DNA of 64,000 nucleotides. Source: Gymnogyps californianus (Eukaryota > Chordata > Aves > Accipitriformes > Cathartidae). Below, piece after piece: positions 26,886-37,900 of the stretch (its first letter is position 1; every line of letters begins with the position of its first letter). A program made the translations under genes and the position numbers. Under the pieces are notes generated by a model. It was not told the origin of the DNA. It saw nothing but the letters and a program-made list of their open reading frames with translations, and did no database searches. The stretch spans positions 4,278,001 to 4,342,000 of the forward strand of contig NC_059486.1 in NCBI RefSeq assembly GCF_018139145.2. The letters run 5' to 3'.

Positions 26886-27129
26886 GTTACAATATCTTTT
26901 TTCCACAGGAGAAAAGGAACCCCTTCCCCAATTAGCCCTGCTCTGATTTCAGGTGGCTGAAGAGAAGAAACTAAGGGCGAAGGTCTGAGCTCTTCCCCCC
27001 TGCAGCATCATATTAAGACTCACTATAACATCCTGGAAGCTGGGCTTTGGGAGAACGGCAGATGATTCAGATACAGCAGTTTACAGGTTACAACAAAAAC
27101 CAAAAAACCACACTTTTAGGTGACCCACG

Positions 27130-27148
27130 GGGTGGGGGGTGGGGGGGA
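27130..27148. repeat. G-rich run in PXN 3' UTR
   Basis: GGGG-T-GGGGGG-T-GGGGGGG type run on the plus strand; C-rich in the PXN transcript. Confidence 0.85.
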
Positions 27149-28720
27149 GCTATTCACAGTTCACCTGCCTGTGCTAGGAAAAAAAAATACAAGTCACATT
27201 CCCTTCCCCATAGATTCCAGCCCCTCCCAACCCGCAATAAAAAGAAAATATTGAATGTTAGTTAGGCTTAACAAAGCTTCGAGGTTACAGATGCAGTAAA
27301 CCAGCACAACTGGCATACTGCCTAGAACAGCACAGCTTGATATAAAAGTTGCTTTCTTAAAATCACTTCAAAACCAGTTTCTGTATAAGAGGATTAAAAG
27401 TAAATTAGGTATGAATTCAAAATCAGTGTAGAAATCTACAGTTCTTATCAAAGACAGGATACAGTATTCACTTTGATAGTAAAACTCCAAGTGTGTCACA
27501 CACACCTGACCCAAGGGACTTGTTATACCAGTAACAGTCAATATAAAAGGTTATTGCTCTAGCATCTCTCAGTAGAACATGTTTAACAAGAGCACAGAAA
27601 AGGGAAATACCAAGGGGCTGACAGGTCTCATTAGCAAAGAGAGGAAGAAGAAAGGATATAAAGTTTGGAACTTTTTTTTTCCTGGCTTCTTAAACCCCTC
27701 CACTTCTCCCCACTTTTGTGATAGTTTCAGGCCCTGATAGATGAGAGAGTTTCAGGCCAGATAAACACACGTCACACTCACTCACGACAGGGATGGACAA
27801 AAAAGGCTATGCTCTAACCTCTCTGCACCTGCTTTTAAAGAAGGGACGATGCCCCTTCCTCTCTCCTGGGAGCAGCAGGCAAGGGGAGCAGATGCCCTGA
27901 GCAGGCCTGGGTGCTGACGGAGGTGCCTGGCACAGGATGTCACCCACAGGAGCGCACATCAGTGCTGAGGGATGGTCGGGGCTTACTCCACCTCCTGCTC
28001 CAATGTGTTGAGAAAAGGCAGGGAATAACAAGCTAGGGAAAAAAAACCACCCCACACAGTAACATCTTGATTCCTCTTTTAAAAAAAAGAAAAAAAAAAA
28101 TAGAGTAAGTGGTATCATCTCCTTACAGTGTAATGGAACTGGAGAGACCCTTGCAGGGTCTTGGCTGCCTGTGCTGATGCTCTGATCTCAGTAAGTCACA
28201 CATGCCACGTGGCTCTAGTGAGCGGAGCCAGGGTGGCACTGAGATCAGAGGGTGCCCTCGCTGTGCTACTGCTCAGACTGCACGCATGCAGACAAAAGCC
28301 TGAGAAAGAGGTGTCAAAGCAGAGGGCTGTGTGGTCTGCAAGCGTCACGATTTGCTCAGGGAGCTGACACAGGCTGAAACGTACTGGCAGAGATTCCTTC
28401 TGCCAGGAGGGGGCTGGGTAAAATCTCCCTGTTGGAGCCCTCGAGCTAAGCTCAGCTGTCAGTCACACACACAGACACGCACACCATAATGAGGGGACTC
28501 AGCCTCTCTCTACTGAGACACAGCAAGGGCATTTCCAGTTTAATGGTCCGTCTCATCTCTGGATCTACTGCCTCTCCATAGCAGCAGAAAGCATTCCCAC
28601 CCCACCCCCGCCCCACCCTCCTCCCCTGCCTGGTAAGGTTTCTAAATCACAGTAATGTTCAGAGAGACAGAACTGCCAAGGGGGTGGCAGAAAGATGCTT
28701 AGCGCCCATCTATGATGCCT

Positions 28721-28987
28721 CTAACAGAAGAGCTTGAGAAAGCAGTTCTGGCAGTAGGGCTTGTCGTTCTGTTCTTTGAAGGTTCCTTTGTTGAGCTGCT
28801 TGAGGCAGAAGGCACAGACAAAGTGTTCAGGGTGAAACTTCTTGCCCATAGCAGTGATGCAGCGTCCTGTGATAGGCTTCTGGCAACCGGAGCAGAGCGA
28901 GCCGCGACGCTCGTGGTAATGCACCTCGCAGTAGGGCTGCCCGTCATGCTCAAAGAAGCTGCCATTGATGAATGGTGTAAAACATTC
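28721..28987 (-). CDS. PXN: PXN exon 11 (LIM3 end, LIM4, stop)
   Basis: 88 codons plus TAG, residues 471-558: [23 protein letters not shown]4 from [20 protein letters not shown], ending NCFLKLFC as in all paxillins. Confidence 0.97.
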   Translation of the reverse strand, partial: ECFTPFINGSFFEHDGQPYCEVHYHERRGSLCSGCQKPITGRCITAMGKKFHPEHFVCAFCLKQLNKGTFKEQNDKPYCQNCFLKLFC

Positions 28988-31900
28988 CTGCAGGAGGATA
29001 AAGCAGAAGGGGACACATTGTTTAACAAGCTGGGGATGTGGGCAGCTCCACAAGCCTCCTCTGCTCTGTGGCACAGCCCAGCTGTACTGTGAGCAGGGTG
29101 AACTGCTGCCTTTCAGCATCATCGTGTTGTCCAAAGAGCCAAACCCTGTCCATCAAGAAGTTTCCAAGGAAAGACTGATAGATGGACAAGGGAATTAACC
29201 ATGCTCCTTCCTCTAGCTGGTTTCACTTCTACAAAGAAAATACTACAGATGAGCTACGAGATGTGTCCAGCCAGGAGAAAGGAGAACACTCCTCCCCCTG
29301 AGATGGGAAACCCTGCAGCACCTTTCCCTTTTTTTTTTTTTTAATCTCACTCCAGCTTCCCCACAATGGCAGGCAGAACCAGGGACCAACACAGACTTTC
29401 ATGCAGCAGAATTTTGATGACCATGGGACTGGTTCCAGCTGAGAAAATGAGGCACAATTAATCTTTACAAGTGATCTCTCCAGAATGGCTGGCATTACAC
29501 AGGTACACTTTGCACAGGATCGTCCATCCTGAAACATCTCCACCAGGTACACACGCATCGCCACTGGGAGAAACTGTTTGTTCTACAGTGCTAATGATTT
29601 TGAATAGAGGAGGTGAAGAGGATACACCAGCTATGCGCTTATTAGTGTCCAGAGCTCCTCACCCCCCTCAGTGTCAGGCAGCTGAGGATACTACACTTCA
29701 GAAGCTGCAACAGAAGCACCCACCATCCCCACAAGATTGGGGAGACTCCCCTCCTTGTACGAGTGGGAAACTGAGGCAGCAGGGTGTGGGGGAGAGTCGA
29801 GGATACTGCCAGATTTACCGAACACATCAGCAGCAAGGCCCAGAGGAGAAGCCAGATTTCCAGAATGCTGGTTTTGCTCAGCCCCAACACCATCCTCTTC
29901 CCCAGTGAGGACACACAGTATCACACACAGCTGGACCCCAACACGTACACCCAAGTCCAGCAAACAGAGCCATGGAGAGCTGAACACTCTCAATACTGGG
30001 ACAAATGCAGTTTGCCTGCAGCGAGACCAAGACTTTCCTAATGCTGACAATTAGTTCAATAAACAGTCTCCTCCCTCAGTCAGCAGGACAGCTGAAAAGT
30101 CTGCTCTGCTTTAGCAAAAACAGGAATAGAATCCCATCTCGTGTCCTAGAAGACATCAGTGCTGGCCCCACTAATACTCACAGTGTGGCAGCAGGGGGAA
30201 AGGAAAGCAGAACTGCTTGATGGAAGTCTCAATCTCTGCACAAAAAGGCACAGCCCTCCCCAGCCCCACACAGCCAGGACTGCCATCTTCTGCCTCCACT
30301 CTCTGCACACCACTCTGGGAGCCACAGATAGTTCTCGGCAGGCAGTCCGAACAGCATGGTGACAGTCTGCTCTGAGCATCATACCAGGAATCAGCAGCTT
30401 GTGGTTATGCTGCTTGTTGTGGTCTCTGCCTCTCTTTCCCGCTCTAGGAAGCACTGGCTGATTTTGCTCATCTCTTGGGGCCTGTAAGAGTTAATATTTG
30501 CTAGGCTTTCTGAAAGAGTGCCAAGCATTTAATCTGCAGTATTCCTGTTTATTATGCCTGTTGTACGGAGCCTGCCACTATTTCACTGACTTGCATGTTT
30601 GTCTGAACAAGGTCAGTCTCATTATTTTACATTGTCAGATGGAGCATGGGAGGAAGATTCTCAAAATCTGATTGCTGAGGCAAGTGCTTAGAGAGAAGCT
30701 TAGCTTATAATTATTTAAAGGTCACAGAAAATGTCTCTGTTTATCTGTGAGCTGCTGCAGAAGCCCATAATTGCAGCTGGGAACAGAAAGAGCAAAGCAG
30801 CTAGAAAGTTTAATGTAAACAGGCAGAGGAACAAGAAGGTGTTTGGTTGCTGACATGTTTTTATCTCGTGGGGCTGGCTGCCCTTCACTACCCCACAGAT
30901 GCCTTTTCCTGATAAGGGACCAGATGCCTGCAGGGTGGAAATCAGAGGGGTCGTAGAGCAGCAGCAAAGGACCTTGGGTTTCTTACCCGACAGACAAAGC
31001 ATTCAGGGTGCCACAGGGTGTTCAAGGCAGAGATGTAGTTTTCCAGGATAGCCCGGGCACAGCCTCCACACTTGGGAGCAAACATGTCAAAGTAGTCTTT
31101 GCGGCAATAGGCTTTGCCATCCTTCTCATGAAATCCTGCCAACAGAGAACAGAGGCAAAGAGTATCAGCTCCTGATCTTTACCTAACACCAGCCAAGCTC
31201 TGCGGGTTAACCAGCATGGGTAGGATCATCCTTCCCTCTGCTAACACACAGACACAGCAGGTAGCTGTTCCTTGTTCTGCTGCCCTTCCTGTCCCATGCA
31301 CGCACATGCATATTCTTCCTCTCCAGGGAGAAAGGAAGATTACTGCTAGCATTCTTCCCCCATAAACAGCTATAGCCCTTGGAACTTCCATCTTCAGTAG
31401 TTCCCCTGTCATCTCTCAGGCTGTCCCCTAACAGCAGCTCTGCCTTACACATTTGTCTGCAGTTTAGGGAGGAGATTGCATAAACCAGCAATACCTTCAG
31501 GTCCAAAGAAAGCTCCACACTGGGCACAGAAAAAGTGTTCAGGGTGCCATGTCCTGTCCAAAGCCGTCACCACTTTCTGTTCAGAAGAAGACAAAGTGCA
31601 AGTCATGTAAATGATGGCTTCTGCTTGGAGGTAAGGGGGGGCTGGGTGGGGGAAAGAACACATTAATGTTGGTACTGACAAGAGCATGCATTAAAATAGA
31701 CTGTCCTTTAGAGAGCTGAGTCAATTCTCCCCCGCGTCTGGCTCATTCAGGCTTTCCCCACTGCACACTTTTTTTTACCCTAAAAGGATCTTACACACTG
31801 CTTCCTCCCTTATACAGGGCCCCGTCCAGCTCTCAACGGCTAGCACTGGTGCCTGTTACTACAGGCTACCAATAGACAAATGCTGAGGAATCATTACCGG

Positions 31901-34900
31901 AATGATGGAGCGATATGGGGTTCTGAAGGAACTTCAGCGAAGGTAAGAGGGACTAACTCCTCTCACTAGTGTAAGAATTTGACTGGGCCAAGTTGTTTCC
32001 CTTTCAGAGCCAGGGCAAAGGAAAAACAGAAGTCCCCAAAGAAAATCTTCCACCCAGGACACATGGGTGGAGTTTTTAACACCCAGGCCTGCAGCACCTT
32101 GCCAGCACCCTTAATCCCCCCAAGGAACTTACATCAAGGATCGGCCCATTGCAGTAGTAGCAGCGAGGGGAGAAGAGGTTGTGATAGTCCTTCTCACAGT
32201 AGGGCTGACCATCCCGCTCAAAGAAGTTACGTGACCCAATCTCCTCCTGGCAGTGGGTGCAGACGAAGTGCTCAGGGTGCCAGGTTTTCCCCATGGCTGT
32301 AACTACCTGTTGGGAAGAAAAATTATGAAGGACAACTCTCTCTCCCTCTCCCCTAGACCACATGACAAGATACCAGCTGGAGGTCAGCAAGAATGACAAG
32401 TTCTACTACTCAAGTGAGCCCTGGACTGGGGTAGCATGAAAACTGAATTACCTATCATCTCAGGAGAGGGCAGTCCCTCAAGGGCAGGGTAGAGGTCACT
32501 GGAGGAGCTTACAGCGTACCTAGCCAGTGGATAAATAGAGTACTTCAGTTTCTCCAGCATCTCCAGTCTCTTCAGCCTCACGAAACAGCCCTCCCCATTA
32601 CTCCCAGCTGCAGCCCAAGATTCAGCAATGAGACAGCACCTTCAACTCACCTGCCCAGCAATAGGCTTCTTGCAGGCTCCACAGACACCTTTGGCAACTG
32701 TAGCTACACCCAGTTTGTTCAGGTCAGACTGGAGACTTCCCAGCATGGTGTCCAGCTGACTGCCAGGCTTGGAGGCTGTGGATGGAGGGGAGCCGCTCCC
32801 GGCTTTCCCCTGCGCCATGAACTGCAGGGAAGAGAAAACAAAGACTGTAACGCAAGTGCTGCTGTGCTTACAAGATAAATGCCTGCTGCTGCTGCCAGTG
32901 GCTCCTCTGTAGAGACGGACAGGAGATTGCTAGGAGACAGCTACACTACCTGCAGAAGCCAGTGAGAACCAGGATCAAGTACACACATGTATTCTGCCCA
33001 TGCAGAGACCCTGGGATGTATAACAGCAGAGCTGTGAACCAAGGATTTGATTTTCCTTCACTGTGCATACAGCAGAAGTCGCCAGCAGATCCCAAGCAGT
33101 CAGTACAGTGCTCTCTAAGCCTCTGCCAAAAAACTCCCTTTACCTCATCAGTTCCTGGCCAGCTGACAAGGCAGAGACACCGTCCAGAGGGCCCCTTCCC
33201 TTGACCTCTCTCTATTTATTTCTATGCTGTTGCGCTCTCTCAGTTGTCACTCTCTCCTCTCTGACAGAGATCCCTCTCCTCTTCCTCATCTCACCTCCCT
33301 TTCAGCTAGAATATCTTCTCCCTTTCCCTCCCTCCCTTTGCACCACCTTCTGCAGATCCTTTTGCCAAGTCTCCTTTGCCCCCATCAGGTGGCTCTCATC
33401 CCACGCCTGAGCTAAGCAAGTGGAAGCAGGAAGGAAATAACTCCCTTCAAGTTGCCCGCTGTTTACCTACAGAGAGGGCAGTGCATCCACAGCAGAGCCC
33501 TAGCAGACAGGACTGCAATGGAAAGACTGCCACGTCTATTGTCGGACCGCTGGAAATGCACGGGGGTGGGGGGAAGGGATTAAGATACTTGTCTCGGAGG
33601 CCATTTCTGAAACTCACACCACCACAGTACACACAGCTTAGAAAGGCTTCCCAAGAAGGAGGGGGAGAAACGTTTTACTTAGGTTCATAACTTATAAACA
33701 AAGTATGTGTTCTCTTTGGCCACCAAAGCCCCCTTTGCAGGCAAACTGCAATAATGAAACACAGGTTATTTTAGCTGACTTTGCACTGCAATAGCTACTG
33801 TCAGGTTTAGAGAGACCCAAAGAAGTCCCTCCCTGAGATGCTGGTCTGGAGCACGTTTTCTCTTACTAAGAGGATAGATTAAAACAGACATAAAATCTAC
33901 ACTTGTGAACAACCCGCCAGCCTACTGCCAGCACAGCCAGGGGAGCAGGGACACACTGAAGTGCTTCACAGCCTTGCCCGAACTTGCCCTTCCAGCCACA
34001 GGAGGAGCTCTAGTCCCTGTCCTGCAGCTGCTTGTACTTGTAGTCAACTAGTTTACTCAATGACAAACCCTGGTTTCTACTCGTTTGTACAGAAATTCTC
34101 ATGACATACATAATTTTAGCTTTTTTACACACACACATATACACACTCCTCATCAGCCTTGCCTTGCATGCAGCATCACTCCCAACGGAGCCTAACACAC
34201 AGCAGCAGAGAGAGCAGCCCCATCACACGCCAATGTCCTGAGCCTAAAACAAACCCTCCACCACACAGCAGTTATTTACTACCAAACAGTTACAGTGAAT
34301 GTCTCCAAAGCACACCATTGCAAGGAGACTTCTCACAGAGGGAGACAACAGGCCTTTGTATACAAAGCCAGGCCAGAGTCCCAGGACAAAGCCAGGGCTT
34401 CCTGCACAGCACAGCAGGAGGAAAAGGGCTGCACCGTGTCGAGAGAATCGTATCCTCTCCCACTCTAACCAGGGGCTTGTGGCCACCAGGCAGGGCAGGC
34501 ACACATGCCACACACAAATGATAAATACCATCTGGAGAGAAAGATGATGAGATGAAATCAACACAAGAGAGCACTTCACCCTTGCCTGTAGGGACCACAC
34601 ACTCCTGCAAGCCACAGCTAACCTCAGTGCAGGAACAACCACCTGTGCACACTACAATTTCTACCTGGCCTGGTGATCCAGCCTTCTTGACAGCTCACAG
34701 GTGAGTCCCCACCTGAAAGAGGTTTGTTTCCACCTCCTGCACACAATGCCTGCTGTTTACAGGGGACACTCAGCACAGCATCCACATAAATTCATCATGC
34801 AAAGGCTCTTCAAATTCCCGCCCCTCACCCATGAGATCTGCCATCACTCAAGTTCAGTTACGAGCTCTGAGCAGCAAACCATGCACTACAGGATATCATC

Positions 34901-37900
34901 TACATTAATGGCACTGGGAGCTCTTGGAGCAGATCCTAGCAGCATCTGCAGCACACTCATTGACCAGAAGAGCACACCATGCTGAGGAAACAGAAAGGAG
35001 GTCCTGCCTTCTCAGGGGCGGGGGGGCCCAGGGGTGCATGAGCAGCCAGCAGGTTGGCACTGCAGACGAGGGGAGGAGCAGAAGTCACCTGAAAAGTAGG
35101 ACAGTTCAAGATGCAGAGGTGTCTCCTTGCTCACTGCTTGGGAGCTGCCTGTACACATGACATTGCACACCACTGCACTGCTCATATACATTAAGACTTC
35201 CTACCATCCTGGAGCTACAGCCCTTCCCTGACAGGAGATGCAGAACACAGCTCTCGATCATACCATCTCCTCCCCAAAATCCACTCGCACTGTGGACACC
35301 TGTCTAAACAGGCAAACACAGGAAGGACTGCTGATTTGCTCCTTCCAGTATTGAGATGTTGCCATCTTTTACTCCCCCCACTCCAAGAGAGATTGTGGCA
35401 GGGAGAGTTGCAGCCTGTGTTTCAGAGTTACCTTCATCTCAGAGGAAAATACAGAGTCCCTGCTGCACAAAGCGATCATCAGGACAGACAGGAACCATAC
35501 ACACACTAGCAAGTTATTCCACAGACATGTACTTCGCAGTGCTAGATAGGCACAGCTGGGATTAGACACTGCCAATGAGTCCTCTCTCCTATCTAGCAGT
35601 TCAGTACCAGCCTTCACCTGAACATTCTATCTATTGAGCTATCAAGTTGGGAGCAGTAGTTGGACTGGAAAACACTGCTAAAAAAAACAACCAGAAGGGA
35701 GAAGCCTGCCTGCATCTGTGGGAAGAAAGTATCATCTTCAGTCTGACAGCCAACAGAAACAACTGTCTTGGTGCTAGGGGTCCAGGTCTGGGGAGAACAG
35801 GAATGCCTAGGATCTTCAGAAGGAGGGGTGCCCACAACAGAAAGCTCATGATAATCATCATCAGAAGTTTCCCACTGGAAGAGAGGCTGGGGAGCCAAGC
35901 TGAAGGAAGAGGAGGAGACTGGACTAGGAGCTGGGGTAGATGGCACATGGGAAGGCTGAGGTAGGAGTGGGAGGAGAGGTGCAGGGCCAGAGACATGAGA
36001 GGGAGCAGCATTAGCAGGGACTGTCTTTGCAGCTTCTTTGGAAGGCTGGAGCGGGGGAGAGGCTGGAACAGAGACTGTCCTCCTTGGGGGGAGCAGGGAT
36101 TCTGGAGGAAAAACCACCTAGAAAGACACAGAGGAAGAACAATGGTGAATAAATCCAAAGAGGAACCAACAAGCACTTCAGGCAACAGGAAGCCTGGTTG
36201 TTACCAGTATGTTTATCTAAGGAGAAAAAGCAGCAAGAAAGAGAAGGGAACTAGAAAACGTGCTTCTCCGCGTAGCTCAAGGAAGAGCACCATCTTATAC
36301 CCAGAACTGCCTGCACAGGTACAGTACTGGGGAAAACAAAGCACGCCTCTATGATAGGCTTCCCAGTGTGGTTTTAAAAATAATCCCCACATGGACATTT
36401 GACATGTGACAGTAGCAGACTGTCCAAACAGATACCATCACCAGCACTCTCAGATCCCACTCCAATTCTTAAACATCAAGAACTAGGACCCGTGTGCTGG
36501 TTCCCTTTTCAGGCCAGACAAGGGTGAGTAGAAAGAGTTAGGTCTTCATTTCATGTTGCTTAGGACACTCAGAAACTTAATCTGCACCTCCACACAATGC
36601 TATCTGGACAGAGGGACATGCTGGAATTTGCCAGCCCATGTCCCTGCTTTCTACCTTCTCTACTTGCTGTCCACCATTCTGCTCTTCCCCCTGGGGTCTG
36701 GCAGCAATAATGACCCCCTCTGTCAGCCAGTCATCCTGGCTTTTCCATTCTTCCTGTTCCTGTTTAGTGATGCCCAGTCTGTCCTGCAGCTCTTCAATCA
36801 AGTGATCTTGGGACTCAGTCTTGTGAAGTATGGCAGGACCTGGTTTACGCCTTGGAGAGAGGTCACGATACATTGGATGCACATTTGCAGTCTCTTTTGT
36901 CCTCTTGATTAAAGATTTAATCTAAATGACAAAGGCAATAGTATCAGCAGAGAAGAGCAATGTCAGAGCAAGCCCCAAGATGCAACAGCACAAACTCAAG
37001 CCATTAGTGACAATTGTGAGCAGGAAGAGTGACGACATTTATTCCACAATGCCAAAATTCCTCTTGGCACAGCCCAGAACAGTGACTCAGTGCAAGGAAA
37101 AACCCCATAAGGATAATCACAGCAGCCAAAAATAACTATCTAGAAAAGGAAGGGAAAGATTAACCAGCAGGAAGCCAAGATAGGAGGTGCAGCATGACCA
37201 CTCCACTGAGCATTAAAGAAGCCTCAGCATCACAAGGACACAGAGCAGCCTCTCTGTGTTTGCCCTTTACAGGCATAAGGCTCTTGGTCAGAGATGTCTG
37301 GTGCACAAAGCATACTTCCAGCGCTGGAAGGAACACCAACAGCTCCAGCAATGAGACCTAAAAAGGCTAGCAGAGCAGAGGAGCTGCCATCCCAAGTCAG
37401 GAACATCCTCCAGTGGCATGAAACAGCCCTTTAACTTTTTAGAGGCCTCTCTGGGCTGAGCCTTACCCCAGTTAGGGAATAGGAGTCCATTTCACAGGGA
37501 AGTCCCTACAAACTGCCATGTTCTGTGCTGCTGACTGACATGCAGAAGAGACCACAAGAAAAAGCAGAGGATTTCAAACCTCCATGACATGCAGCTGTCA
37601 GTAACATTGCTCAGAGCTGCATGCTGTTAGTGTGGGTGAGTCCAGGCACACTCACACCACACACAAAACGTTAGTGCGCTGTCAGAACAGTCCTAGCTAG
37701 GACTCATCCTACTCCTGCATTCATTCAGTGCCTGCCTGGCCTGATGCAGAAATCCTCTCAATGGGTGGTTTGGAGATGCATGGCAGATCCCATTCAGCTT
37801 TCCAAACGTTTTCAGGAGATTCCGGAGCGACTGCAGAGCTTCTGAACTGCTCATTTTCCTGGTCTCCTCCAGCTTTGTTCATGTTAGCAGTACCTGCCTC

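Larger units (their letters stand above)
25375..28720 (-). other. PXN: PXN 3' UTR (predicted, about 3.3 kb)
   Basis: From the TAG to a canonical AATAAA at 25397-25392 no other AATAAA was seen on the minus strand, and no splice-supported exon. It contains two MIR-like SINEs in antisense orientation and a G-rich run at 27130-27148. An ATTAAA near 28540 could serve a short-UTR form. The extent is inferred from the hexamer only. Confidence 0.6.

Noticed and set aside
35631..36185. 184-codon alternative frame overlapping PXN cassette C
   Set aside because: Out-of-frame shadow of the Pro/Ser-rich cassette; its phase does not fit the neighbouring exons.
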